Positions 53,855 to 61,239 of a stretch of DNA of 64,000 nucleotides are shown here, one piece after another (the first letter of the stretch is position 1; every line of letters starts with the position of its first letter). Source of the DNA: Glutamicibacter ardleyensis. GTDB lineage: Bacteria; Actinomycetota; Actinomycetes; Actinomycetales; Micrococcaceae. Below the pieces are notes generated by a model, which searched no databases, was not told the DNA's origin, and saw only the letters and a list, made by a program, of their open reading frames with translations. The translations under genes and the position numbers were made by a program. The DNA is taken from NCBI RefSeq assembly GCF_014644555.1, contig NZ_BMKX01000003.1:62001-126000 (forward strand), read 5' to 3'.

Positions 53855-55592
53855 TAGACCCCCCTCTCGGTGTCAAGCGACGAATAACGCGCTTCTTCTT
53901 GCGTTCATTGTTCGGCTTAGCGCCACCCTTGATCGCATCAAGGCGCGCCTTCCACGACAAAACAGCAGCCATGCCAGCATCGAATTTCAGATGCATCTTG
54001 CCGTCCTGCTTCTGCATGACATACAGCGGTTCGCCAAAGTCATCAAGCATGTTCAATTTCTTCTTGCCAGCGTTACCCAGATGCCTCAAAAGGTCATCGT
54101 GAGGTGACACCACTTCGCCAGGCTTCCACAATGGATCTTGATAACCGCCAAACGAGATTGAACGAGCATCAATCGCTTCCTGATACTCGCGCAACGTGTA
54201 CGCCATCATTGCGTGACGCTTCGTATAGAACTCTTCAACCTGATCCGGGTACTTCGCATACCAAGAGCCGATAGTTTCAGTCCAGTGCGGTGGGTCGGCA
54301 TAGAGTTTGTAGACGCGGTAATGAGTCATGGCCCATTCGAAAGTAGCCGTAACTTCACTCTCGGGAACTTCCCAATCATCCGAAAACTCTGGGCGTTCCC
54401 ACAACCCGATAAGTTCCTGCATACCCGTGTTGATATCCGTAGCAACAATGGCCGTCGAGTCACGGAACCGCGCACCGTCAAAACCAAGAGACACAAACGC
54501 GCCCTTAGGGATACGCAGCCCAGGCTTAGCCAAACCATGCAGCTTGATCGAATCAAAGAACATCGAACCAGAGCGCCGCCAACGATTCAGCCAAACACGC
54601 TCAAGATAAGCAGTGTCCGCACGCGGGCGATCCCACAGCTTAGCGATACTCTCAAACTGGCCAGTACCAAACTCACCAACCGGGCCCGTAGCCTCAGTCA
54701 CCGCCGCAATACGATTCTCCATCGCCTTGGCGTGGGTGACTTCCTCAATGCCCGGCGCAGCAGGCCGCGGCATGAAATCCTTGTGCTCATCCCCCGCCCA
54801 ACGAGCGAAGAAGAACAAGGCCGGCGCTTCCATTTCGCCACGACTGATCATTTCAGCCTCAGCGCGCACGTCCTCTTCAATGGACATTTCACCCGGAGCA
54901 CCAGCCGTTGACGTATAGAACGCCCACGGATCTTCCATCGGACGCTTAGTCAGGTTCGCGCTCATCGTCTCGTGCGCCGCCTTAGCAGACGGCAAGATCA
55001 AACGGTGAGGCTCATCAAAGTGCTGAAAAGTCGTTAGAGCACCGTCACGAGAGCCAGGAGAGTTAGCAACCGGAACAGCCTTGCCATCCTCACGACCGCG
55101 AGAATCCAACCGAACGATACGCTCCAAGGAAGGGTCAAACAGATGCGAATCCGGACCTTCCTCAATCACAGTCTTGAGCACACCATAAGCAAGCTCAGAA
55201 ACCTGCTCAGCGTTCACCGCCATCATCGGAATATATGGCTGAGTTACAGGACGACCAACCGGCTCCCCATAAGCATCAAAGCCATCGCACCGAACCGGCG
55301 CTTCCGGATGCAACTCGCAAAAAGTAATCCAAGCAGCCTTCTCCGTCTTCGCCATGCCCTTGCGCCACTCAATAGCGCCACGAGAGAACCGCCTACGACC
55401 TTCAAGCCGATGACCCTGAGGATAAACCTCATACAGGCGGTACAGCGCTCCTACGAACTCATCATCAAGAACGGCAGGCTCGCCCTTCAATGAGCCAGGG
55501 CCGAACACGCAACGCTCTTCAATGAATTGCGCAACAGCAGGGCCAAGCGTCGGATAAGACAAATCCAGCGGCGGCACAATCAATACCGCCAC
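53835..55592 (-). CDS. Terminase large subunit
   Basis: This 585-aa protein is the packaging motor. The Walker A region reads RKGMAKTEKAAW (residues 77-88) with Lys82, a variant in which the usual second Gly is Ala. Walker B with the catalytic carboxylate is QHFDEPH (D193/E194). The C-terminal RNase-H-like nuclease has SLGFDGARFRDSTAIVATD. Family length is normal. Confidence 0.95.
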   Translation of the reverse strand: MAVLIVPPLDLSYPTLGPAVAQFIEERCVFGPGSLKGEPAVLDDEFVGALYRLYEVYPQGHRLEGRRRFSRGAIEWRKGMAKTEKAAWITFCELHPEAPVRCDGFDAYGEPVGRPVTQPYIPMMAVNAEQVSELAYGVLKTVIEEGPDSHLFDPSLERIVRLDSRGREDGKAVPVANSPGSRDGALTTFQHFDEPHRLILPSAKAAHETMSANLTKRPMEDPWAFYTSTAGAPGEMSIEEDVRAEAEMISRGEMEAPALFFFARWAGDEHKDFMPRPAAPGIEEVTHAKAMENRIAAVTEATGPVGEFGTGQFESIAKLWDRPRADTAYLERVWLNRWRRSGSMFFDSIKLHGLAKPGLRIPKGAFVSLGFDGARFRDSTAIVATDINTGMQELIGLWERPEFSDDWEVPESEVTATFEWAMTHYRVYKLYADPPHWTETIGSWYAKYPDQVEEFYTKRHAMMAYTLREYQEAIDARSISFGGYQDPLWKPGEVVSPHDDLLRHLGNAGKKKLNMLDDFGEPLYVMQKQDGKMHLKFDAGMAAVLSWKARLDAIKGGAKPNNERKKKRVIRRLTPRGGSNAAGYR

Positions 55593-55596
55593 CAGA

Positions 55597-56064
55597 TCAC
55601 CCCATAAGCTTCAAACGCGGATCATCGCCATCAGGCTTACGAACACCCTGTTTGCGACGATCCCGCCGATCCTCTGCTTCATCAGCAGCAGCAAACTGTA
55701 TTTTCAAACGTGCCCGGTCTTCCGGAGTAGCCCCGAATTTCGCGACACGCAAACGAAGTTCGCCAGCAAGCTTCGTATCACCAGACCAAAACTTGGCGTG
55801 AAGCAAAGCCGTATCCATAAGCTCAGACCAGTCCGTAGACGTGAACTCTTTCGACAACGGCGAATCAGCCCACATCTGCCACCACTCACGCGTGCGCGCA
55901 GGCCAATCAAAGGATTGATAAGTCATCTCCCCGTCAATTTCGATTTGCACATCAAAATCGGGAAGGTCAGGCTGATCCACCGACTCAGCAACAATTACCC
56001 GAAGGTTTCCATTGTTGCTACCTCGGCCACCTCGGCCCGTAGGAGCTGGCCCACGTCCTGCCAT
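55597..56064 (-). CDS. Terminase small subunit-like protein
   Basis: This 155-aa protein is directly upstream of the large terminase (4 nt). It starts with a Gly-rich arm (MAGRGPAPTGRGGRGSNNGN) followed by a helical DNA-binding-like body (SFDWPARTREWWQMWADSPL). Role is inferred mainly from order and size; such proteins recognise the packaging site. Confidence 0.82.
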   Translation of the reverse strand: MAGRGPAPTGRGGRGSNNGNLRVIVAESVDQPDLPDFDVQIEIDGEMTYQSFDWPARTREWWQMWADSPLSKEFTSTDWSELMDTALLHAKFWSGDTKLAGELRLRVAKFGATPEDRARLKIQFAAADEAEDRRDRRKQGVRKPDGDDPRLKLMG

Positions 56065-56087
56065 GTGAAACCACCTCCGAAGAAAAA

Positions 56088-56621
56088 CTAGATAATGAAA
56101 CTCTTGCCAGTCATGGCTATATACCGACCGGCAGTGTAACGCTCAATATTTCGGCCATCACGAATCTTTCGCCCCGGCCCCTCTTGAGCCTCAACGAACA
56201 AATGAACGCCATCGCCACCCTGCGAGACCTCCGCGAAGATCACGCGCTCAGGGATGGAAGCAATGAACTCAGGAACCCAAGAATCAGGAACGCCACCGGT
56301 CAAGCAATGATCCAAGTCGTAGCAGCCGATACCGTCACCAAGCACGAAGCCAAGACCAACGCCGGCTTTAGAAGCCAAAGCCTCTGAATAAGTGGACCAG
56401 GTTCGCGAATCCGTAGAAGAAGCAGCCTTGCCAGAAACCGTCAAAGGACGCTTGAGGGCACTACGACGAACCCAGCGCGCACGCGAGGTCAACTCTGCAG
56501 GAATCGAAGAACGCTTCAACTCTCGACGGTAGTAGGTGCCACATTTCTGCGAACAAAACTTAGCATCACGCCTCGGCATGTTCATTGGCCCATCGCAATA
56601 CAGGCAAGACTTCTTTTCCAT
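56088..56621 (-). CDS. Minimal AEP-type primase/polymerase-like protein with N-terminal zinc finger
   Basis: This 177-aa protein has a CxxC...CxxxC zinc finger (C6, C9, C23, C27) and then an archaeo-eukaryotic primase-like core: GLGFVLGDGIGCYDLDHCLTG with D102/D104 as metal ligands, SQGGDGVHLFVEA with H140, and ERYTAGRYIAMTGKSF. The helicase domain that usually follows is absent and the protein stops right after the core. It could prime phage replication or be a degenerate regulator of packaging. It lies just upstream of the terminase. Confidence 0.8.
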   Translation of the reverse strand: MEKKSCLYCDGPMNMPRRDAKFCSQKCGTYYRRELKRSSIPAELTSRARWVRRSALKRPLTVSGKAASSTDSRTWSTYSEALASKAGVGLGFVLGDGIGCYDLDHCLTGGVPDSWVPEFIASIPERVIFAEVSQGGDGVHLFVEAQEGPGRKIRDGRNIERYTAGRYIAMTGKSFII

Positions 56622-56878
56622 GCTTCAATTTTATCACGAGTTGTACGCGATAATCATTGATATTACGCGGAAGTATGAGGTTTCACCTAAACAAAGAACC
56701 CACAGAATTCGATCTAGCGAAACCGGGTTACAAATGATCCCCAAAAGCTCAAAACGCCCTCAAATCAAGCCCTAAAAGCCCCTAAGGCCAAAAACCCCAG
56801 ACTCTCGCAGAACAAAATGAACAGCACCTCTACGGCGATCCGTGCGAGCCCCCGGGGAGGGGGATGGAGGCCTCCCCT

Positions 56879-56908
56879 TGTGGATAAGCCGCCCTAAGGT
56901 GTGGATAA
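56879..56908. promoter_or_regulatory. Two perfect DnaA-box sequences in the HNH-primase gap
   Basis: TGTGGATAA (complement of TTATCCACA) occurs at 56879-56887 and 56900-56908, spaced 21 bp, two helical turns. They lie in a 294-bp non-coding gap (56622-56915) together with a GC-rich stretch CCCCCGGGGAGGGGG near 56850. No gene is seen in the gap. The area may hold a replication origin or the packaging (cos) site. Confidence 0.6.
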
Positions 56909-56915
56909 CTTCGGG

Positions 56916-57272
56916 TCATTCGGGTTGTGCTCGTCTGATCTTGCGTCGCGCTTCGATTGATTGCTGTTGTGTCTCGATTTTGTGGCAGTGTGTGCATGCT
57001 GCGCGTCCGTTGTCCACGTCGTATTGGGCTCCACCGCTTTTGACGTTGGTAATGTGGTCGGCTTCGGTGGCTCTGTGTGTGCATCCGGCATGTTTGATTT
57101 GGCATAAGCCTTTGTCGCGTTTGAGTACTGCTGTTCGCCATGCTCGGTGCTCTGCGCCTTGTGCGTGTGAGCGTCCTGTCCATCCATGCACTGTGTGCTC
57201 TGGGCAGTAGCGTGCGTGTGTGATCCTGTTTTCGCATCCGATGATGGAGCATTTGCGTGGTGCGCGTGGCAT
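56916..57272 (-). CDS. HNH endonuclease (terminase-associated type)
   Basis: This 118-aa protein starts MPRAPRKCSIIGCENRI. Zinc ligands include C8/C13 and C93/C96; the catalytic core is TEADHITNVKSGG (D72/H73) with DNGRAACTHCHKIE. HNH nucleases next to terminase assist cos cleavage in HK97-like phages. A start 36 codons further upstream is possible but less likely. Confidence 0.88.
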   Translation of the reverse strand: MPRAPRKCSIIGCENRITHARYCPEHTVHGWTGRSHAQGAEHRAWRTAVLKRDKGLCQIKHAGCTHRATEADHITNVKSGGAQYDVDNGRAACTHCHKIETQQQSIEARRKIRRAQPE

Positions 57273-57500
57273 TGGATCACCGCTTGCTGAGTTGTTCCCG
57301 GCAGGTTGCACGCTCACCACGTAAGGAGTTGGTGGGCTTGTCTTGGACTGTGCTTCCTTGGCTCTGCGGTTGCGTGTCATCAGGGCGCTTGGCAGTGGCT
57401 TTGACCGGGGGCTTGTGGGGGCTGGGCTTGCACTGGGGGTGCGGGCTCAGTGTGGGGTTGGGGGGCTTGTTTTGTGTTGCCCCTGGGGGTGTAAGTATGT

Positions 57501-57549
57501 GATAGCACCTCGCCCTGCTCGCATAGAGGTTTGGCCAGGGGGTGCTATC
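57501..57549. ncRNA. Structured hairpin element in a gene-free stretch
   Basis: GATAGCACC pairs with GGTGCTATC (9 bp) and an inner CCCTG/CAGGG stem is nested inside. It lies in the 385-nt gap between the HNH gene and the tRNA cluster (57273-57657), which otherwise holds no gene I can support. It may be a small RNA, an mRNA leader or a transcription signal. Confidence 0.45.
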
Positions 57550-57657
57550 AGGTCGGTGTGTGGAGCAGGTTGATCTCGGCTGTTTGAAGATTGAGCAGTT
57601 GCTCAGCCACAGCGTCTTGGATGCCTTGCACGTCTTGGCATGCTTGACTCCACATCG

Positions 57658-57766
57658 TGCGCTGGTCGGATTCGAACCGACGTTACTGTGAGGGGTGCCG
57701 TTTGCTTTTCAGCGGGCCTCGATCCCTGCTCCGATCACAGTGTGCTTGGCCTCTGCACTACAGCGC
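57658..57766 (-). tRNA. tRNA-like gene with a 45-nt anticodon loop
   Basis: The 109-nt minus-strand sequence has acceptor pairs GCGCTG/CAGCGC with discriminator A, a D-arm GTGC-AGAGGCCAA-GCAC, and a canonical T-arm GTCGG-TTCGAAT-CCGAC. The anticodon stem is at the normal position (CTGTG at 27-31, extended to 7 bp as ACTGTGA/TCACAGT), but the loop is 45 nt with its own GCT-GAAA-AGC mini-hairpin instead of 7. No anticodon can be assigned. It could be an interrupted tRNA, a decoy, or a decayed copy. Confidence 0.6.
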
Positions 57767-57848
57767 TGGCATCGCATCGACGGACTTTCACCGTTCGGGT
57801 AAGTGGCTCGGCTATCCGTCTAGCGGGTAGCAGCTCTATACGATGTCG

Positions 57849-57920
57849 CAGGTTATGCAGGATTCGAACCTGCAACTTCAGGATTAACAATCCCGCGCTC
57901 TGCCGTTGAGCTAATAACCT
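57849..57920 (-). tRNA. tRNA-Asn (GTT anticodon), prophage-encoded
   Basis: A complete cloverleaf is seen: acceptor AGGTTAT/ATAACCT with 7 pairs, D-arm GCTCAACGGCAGAGC, anticodon loop TTGTTAA (GTT), T-arm GCAGG-TTCGAAT-CCTGC. CCA is not encoded. Confidence 0.93.
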
Positions 57921-57968
57921 TGGAGCTGAGGAATGCACCCAGCGATAGGTGTCGCTCATTCCTCAACG

Positions 57969-58041
57969 TGGCAGCAGCAGGAGTTGCACCCGCCGTGGAC
58001 TGATTTACAGTCAGCCCTGTCACTCCGACTCTTCTACTGCC
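57969..58041 (-). tRNA. tRNA-Tyr-like (GTA anticodon), prophage-encoded
   Basis: Acceptor GGCAGTA/TGCTGCC pairs over 7 bp, anticodon loop CTGTAAA puts GTA exactly at 34-36, and the T-arm is GCGGG-TGCAACT-CCTGC. The D-stem is poor (only GTC/GAC), and the variable region is short for a bacterial tRNA-Tyr. It is probably functional but divergent. Confidence 0.75.
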
Positions 58042-58089
58042 TTGCCTGCCCTTGCCCGTTGCCAGACAAGTACGCAGGGGCTTTCGCCG

Positions 58090-58162
58090 TGCCGATGCCG
58101 TGATTTGAACACGGAACCTACCGCTTACGAAACGGTTGCTCTACCAATTGAGCTACAAGGGC
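58090..58162 (-). tRNA. tRNA-Thr-like (CGT anticodon), prophage-encoded
   Basis: D-arm GCTCAATTGGTAGAGC, anticodon stem ACCGT/GCGGT with loop TTCGTAA (CGT at 34-36), and T-arm CCGTG-TTCAAAT-CACGG are normal. The acceptor stem GCCCTTG/CATCGGC has two mismatches at positions 4 and 5, which may reduce function. Confidence 0.78.
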
Positions 58163-58196
58163 ATTGGGCAGATTGGCAGCTTGCCCAGGCTGAGTT

Positions 58197-58589
58197 TTAC
58201 GCTGCTATGAGCTGTTTGAGTCTCTCCGCTTTCCAGCGGCGCATGTATTCGTTTTTGCGAGCTCGACAAGGCGCGCACTTGCAATTTCGCTTGCCAGATT
58301 CGCCGCCACCGTGTTCTACCGATTTTTCCTCAGCGCTCTTTTGAATGTGGCAGGGTTCGCAAAGCAATTGGCATTTGGCGAGCTCTGGAATCAGGACAAG
58401 GGGGCTTGCATCCCATCGCTCGGCGATAGTGAATTTCTTTGTTCGCGGGTCGATGTGATCGAATTGCAAATTCGTTTGGGAATCGCATTTGGCGCAATGC
58501 CCGCCGAGTAAGCGAATCATTGCTTTCATTCGGCTTTGATAGCGTCGTGCGCGATATGCCGAACGTCCTTCGGCTGTTTTCCAATCCAT
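58197..58589 (-). CDS. HNH endonuclease (free-standing, CxxC type)
   Basis: This 130-aa protein has GGHCAKCDSQTNLQFDHIDP (C32/C35, D44/H45) and CQLLCEPCHIQKSAEEK (C77/C80/H81), the phage HNH core, then a further Cys cluster CKCAPC with basic ends. It lies inside the tRNA cluster, a typical site for a homing-type endonuclease. Confidence 0.88.
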   Translation of the reverse strand: MDWKTAEGRSAYRARRYQSRMKAMIRLLGGHCAKCDSQTNLQFDHIDPRTKKFTIAERWDASPLVLIPELAKCQLLCEPCHIQKSAEEKSVEHGGGESGKRNCKCAPCRARKNEYMRRWKAERLKQLIAA

Positions 58590-58606
58590 TTTGTCTCCTG
58601 AAACAC

Positions 58607-58662
58607 GAAAACCCCGGCGCAGGAGTACGCCGAGGTTTTCTAACCCGAGGAGCTACCTCGGG
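58607..58662 (-). terminator. Two hairpins ahead of the tRNA-cluster HNH gene
   Basis: GAAAACCTCGGCG pairs with CGCCGGGGTTTTC (13 bp with wobble) and a 7-bp CCCGAGG/CCTCGGG hairpin precedes it. On the minus strand the first ends in GGTTTTCGTGTTTC. They probably end transcription arriving from the early genes or protect the mRNA end. Confidence 0.65.
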
Positions 58663-58681
58663 ATTCTTTGAAAGTTTATTG

Positions 58682-58711
58682 ATGCCCGCTCTGCCGTTGA
58701 GCTACGAGGGC
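58682..58711 (-). pseudogene. 5' remnant of a tRNA gene
   Basis: GCCCTCG-TA-GCTCAACGGCAGAGC is a normal tRNA acceptor strand and D-arm, but the sequence breaks at the anticodon stem and no T-arm follows. It lies to the right of the HNH gene. Its D-arm equals that of the cluster's tRNA-Asn. Confidence 0.7.
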
Positions 58712-58721
58712 GTTAACGCAA

Positions 58722-58755
58722 GAAAGGCGGTCACTTTGGGGAGTGGCCGCCTTTC
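58722..58755. other. 14-bp hairpin beside the tRNA remnant
   Basis: GAAAGGCGGTCACT and AGTGGCCGCCTTTC form a near-perfect 14-bp stem with a 6-nt loop. It directly follows a minus-strand terminator, so two strong structures lie in tandem. Confidence 0.65.
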
Positions 58756-58761
58756 GGGCAT

Positions 58762-58794
58762 AAAAAAATGAGCCACCTGATAAAGGTTGACTCA
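58762..58794 (-). terminator. Terminator at the end of the early-gene operon
   Basis: On the minus strand TGAG..ACCT and AGGT..CTCA pair, followed by TTTTTTT and ATGCCC. It lies about 60 nt after the stop of the 197-aa protein gene and before the tRNA cluster. Confidence 0.85.
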
Positions 58795-58851
58795 GTGTCT
58801 GGGTACAGTTGTACGCCGTTCTTGACACACTTTACATGATTTTTTCCTAAA

Positions 58852-59445
58852 TTAAAATCTCCTATCTCCAACTTCTCGGCGCGCTTGTAGGACCTCATGC
58901 GGCCAGTAGGTTGGTTGTGGTTCTCGTTCGGCTGGCCTTAGTTTTCCGCGCCGTACCCAGTTTCGTATGTCCATGCTGGTTACGGTGATCTTTGCGTTTT
59001 CTCGCAGCCATTTTCGCAGGTCTTTTGTGACCATTGGTGGTGCTTGCTTTTCGATCCTTTCGCGGATCTCCTGATGATTGATGTGTTCTTCTTCCGGCCC
59101 GCTGATCAAGAGTTCGGCTTTGGTGTACCAGTCTTGGATTGTCCAGGCGATACCGGCTGCGAATTGGTCGTGTGCGTAATGCTCAGCCGACTGTGTGAGG
59201 GATGCGAGGTTGATCTTCAACTGCATCGCGTCGAGGTTGAGGGGTGCCGAACTCCCTGCGCTCTTGGAGCCATTGCCTCCTTCCACATTTCCTACTCGTA
59301 CGTTGTCGAGTCGGGCGATGGTCGTATCAAGCTCAGGCAGGATCTCCCGGCACTTTTCAATCCATGCGTCAAGGTCACGGATGCATTGCGGGCACAGGTA
59401 GAGAATCGCATCCATGCCACAGTCGGCGGTTGTGCATTGGGTCAT
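58852..59445 (-). CDS. Zinc-finger/HTH-type early protein
   Basis: I start this 197-aa protein at the ATG overlapping the upstream stop (ATGA). It begins with a Cys cluster (MTQCTTADCGMDAILYLCPQ then C) followed by a helical middle and a C-terminal MerR/HTH-like part (ITVTSMDIRNWVRRGKLRPA then YWPHEVLQARRE). Actinophage early regions often encode such proteins. Probably a regulator; no function shown. Confidence 0.78.
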   Translation of the reverse strand: MTQCTTADCGMDAILYLCPQCIRDLDAWIEKCREILPELDTTIARLDNVRVGNVEGGNGSKSAGSSAPLNLDAMQLKINLASLTQSAEHYAHDQFAAGIAWTIQDWYTKAELLISGPEEEHINHQEIRERIEKQAPPMVTKDLRKWLRENAKITVTSMDIRNWVRRGKLRPAEREPQPTYWPHEVLQARREVGDRRF

Positions 59446-59693
59446 TCGTGTTTTTCCCGTCCGTCGAGTGAGTGGTGGGTGTAGAGGTTGATTCCGTTTT
59501 CGCGTTCCCAGTGCACTCCGCATGGGCAGTGGTCTGATGGGATTTCGTGGATGATGTGGTCATTGTTTGGGATTACATGAACTTCCTGTTCAATACCGCC
59601 GTCGTAGATCCATTCGACGATTGTCCAGTTTTTGGGTGGGTCTGGTTTGCGGAATAGGTTGATGAGTGGCGCGAGTAGTTGGCTAAACTTCAT
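59442..59693 (-). CDS. 83-aa early protein of unknown function
   Basis: I start at MKFSQLLAPLINLFRKP with GGGAACGGA ahead. It contains HIIHEIPSDHCPCGVHWERE, a His/Cys stretch that may bind zinc. It overlaps the next gene by 4 bp. No family recognised. Confidence 0.75.
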   Translation of the reverse strand: MKFSQLLAPLINLFRKPDPPKNWTIVEWIYDGGIEQEVHVIPNNDHIIHEIPSDHCPCGVHWERENGINLYTHHSLDGREKHE

Positions 59694-59875
59694 TTCCGTT
59701 CCCTGCGCTTTCGTTGCTGTAGTCGGCGGGTGTGGTTGGTTTGGTCGAGCCATCGGAAGTGAGCGTCGGTTGATTCAAACCCGGGTGTTGCTCGATGCCA
59801 GCTGGCGCGCAGTCGGCTTTCTTTGCGGATCGACCTTGCGATGGCTACCCGGTACGTGCGGCGGGTGAAGATCAT
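59690..59875 (-). CDS. 61-aa basic early protein
   Basis: This short protein reads MIFTRRTYRVAIARSIRKES and is strongly basic throughout. The ATG overlaps the methyltransferase stop (ATGA) and its own stop overlaps the next start, so it is part of the coupled series. Function unknown; nucleic-acid binding is plausible from charge. Confidence 0.68.
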   Translation of the reverse strand: MIFTRRTYRVAIARSIRKESRLRASWHRATPGFESTDAHFRWLDQTNHTRRLQQRKRRERK

Positions 59876-60351
59876 TTGGCATCCTTCATGAATGTGATCC
59901 AGTGGGTATTCATGGCTTTTCCGGACATGTGCCCAACGAGTGGCTTTTGATCGGTTAGCGCCAAGATCTCGCGGACTTTGATCTGCGTTTCGTTCCATTT
60001 GAAGATCAACACGCCTGATGGTTGAAGTACGCGGAAGCATTCAGCGAACGCGGCGCGTAAATCGTCACGCCAAGTCTCTTTCGTAAGCCGTCCATACTTT
60101 GCAGCCAGCCATGAATTAGGGCCAGCGTTCACAAGGTGCGGCGGGTCGAATACGACAACCCGAAACGATTCATCCGGGAACGGAAGGTCACGAAAATCCG
60201 TATACGCATCCGGGTTGATATTGAGTGCACGCCCGTCACACAGCACATGTTCTTCGCTTCGAATGTCACCGAACAGCACACGTTCATCCTTGGGATCGAA
60301 GTAGAACATTCGGCTGCCTGATGCTGGGTCAAGAACTGGGGGCAAGGTCAT
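59872..60351 (-). CDS. DPPH-motif methyltransferase (class I, probably DNA)
   Basis: This 159-aa protein begins at the ATG overlapping the upstream stop. It has VLDPASGSRMFYFDP (SAM-binding-like) and the catalytic FDPPHLVN (D69-H72), close to the DPPY/W/F/H motif of N6-adenine or N4-cytosine methyltransferases, then VLQPSGVLIFKWNE. It lacks a separate target-recognition domain. It may protect phage DNA. Confidence 0.82.
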   Translation of the reverse strand: MTLPPVLDPASGSRMFYFDPKDERVLFGDIRSEEHVLCDGRALNINPDAYTDFRDLPFPDESFRVVVFDPPHLVNAGPNSWLAAKYGRLTKETWRDDLRAAFAECFRVLQPSGVLIFKWNETQIKVREILALTDQKPLVGHMSGKAMNTHWITFMKDAK

Positions 60352-60632
60352 TTGCTCGGCCCCACTAGTGCGTAGTCGATTTTGCGTTGCGTTTCTTCTA
60401 GCTCGATTGCTCGGGCGATCCCAAGTTCGAATGATTTGAAGATTCCGGATAGGCTCGCGCCGATCATGGCGAAAGATTTCCCCATCTGCCGGATCTGCCA
60501 TGCGAGCGGGTTGAGTTCGCGACGGTGCTTGTCGGTCTGTTCGAGGGCGTTTTTCATGTAGAGGTTTGCCATGCGGGGTTGGTTCGTTTTGATCGAGTGG
60601 ATCGCTTGGGTGATCAGTTCATCGGTAGTCAT
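60348..60632 (-). CDS. 94-aa helical early protein
   Basis: I start at MTTDELITQAIHSIKTNQPR because AGGAGG lies 7 nt upstream; a reading 12 codons longer overlaps the previous gene more. It is mainly helical with a hydrophobic patch (GKSFAMIGASLSGIFKSFEL). It overlaps the preceding gene by 14 bp and the methyltransferase gene by 4 bp. No family recognised. Confidence 0.75.
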   Translation of the reverse strand: MTTDELITQAIHSIKTNQPRMANLYMKNALEQTDKHRRELNPLAWQIRQMGKSFAMIGASLSGIFKSFELGIARAIELEETQRKIDYALVGPSK

Positions 60633-60918
60633 CGGGGTTGCCTCCTGTGATTTCGTGGATGCGGTCAATGGATTGCGCGGTGGATTCGGGTGCGCGGGTG
60701 TGCATTTGGTATCCGCGGATGCCGCTGATGGTGATTTTGGTTTGCTGGTCGATGCGCATGGGTCTGACGATCATGCCGTCATAAAAGCGCTCAAATTCGG
60801 TGTTGGTTTCGATCTGGATTTCAGCGCCTGGGCTTTCGGTGAAGAACATGATCTGTTCTCCGTCAGCCATTTCGACGGCTAATCCGATTCGCTTGATATA
60901 GCGCGGGTCATGTTTCAT
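60619..60918 (-). CDS. 99-aa early protein
   Basis: This protein (MKHDPRYIKRIGLAVEMADG onward) is a mix of short strands and helices without a known motif. Its ATG overlaps the upstream stop by 4 bp. Confidence 0.75.
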   Translation of the reverse strand: MKHDPRYIKRIGLAVEMADGEQIMFFTESPGAEIQIETNTEFERFYDGMIVRPMRIDQQTKITISGIRGYQMHTRAPESTAQSIDRIHEITGGNPDDYR

Positions 60919-61112
60919 GATTTGCTGTCCGTCCAGGTGGCTTTGATTGTGGTTGCTGAGCGTCCTGCTTCGCGGAGGTCGCGTCGGTCGCCTTGTTGGT
61001 GGCTGAATGAGATTTCAGCGCCATCGGGAACGCCGGTTAGGAACTCTTGCATTTCGGTGGCGGTGAGCTTGCTTGTTACTGTTAGCGCCGCGGTGCGGGT
61101 GATGTTTGCCAT
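60915..61112 (-). CDS. 65-aa early protein
   Basis: This protein (MANITRTAALTVTSKLTATE) is short and basic at its centre (SHQQGDRRDLREAGRSATTI). It overlaps the next gene by 4 bp and is overlapped over 98 bp by the gene above in another frame. I do not recognise it. Confidence 0.72.
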   Translation of the reverse strand: MANITRTAALTVTSKLTATEMQEFLTGVPDGAEISFSHQQGDRRDLREAGRSATTIKATWTDSKS

Positions 61113-61239
61113 TTGGGGTTATTGCCTTTCGGGTGAGCTGGTATGCAATCGCGTAATCGTTGAATGAGCGCCGGAAGGATTCGCGCATCATGCGTTCGGC
61201 GGTTAGTAGTTCGTCGATGATTGAGTAGATGTGGATCAT
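61015..61239 (-). CDS. 74-aa early protein with a long out-of-phase overlap
   Basis: The ATG overlaps the upstream stop (ATGA) and the first 45 residues (MIHIYSIIDELLTAERMMRE and following) look like a normal helical protein. The last third is Arg/His/Asn-rich and lies inside the next gene in a different frame. Either the overlap is real or the stop is late by chance. Confidence 0.55.
   Translation of the reverse strand: MIHIYSIIDELLTAERMMRESFRRSFNDYAIAYQLTRKAITPNGKHHPHRGANSNKQAHRHRNARVPNRRSRWR

Noticed and set aside
57548-57655. 35-codon open frame between the tRNA-like gene and the HNH gene (minus strand)
   Set aside because: It starts right at the tRNA-like 3' end with no ribosome-binding site and its stop lies in the hairpin element. 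Too weak to call as a gene.
57767-57848. Possible further tRNA between tRNA-Asn and the tRNA-like gene
   Set aside because: CATCG/CGATG and ACGG/CCGT pairs exist, but no canonical T-loop or anticodon arm can be built.
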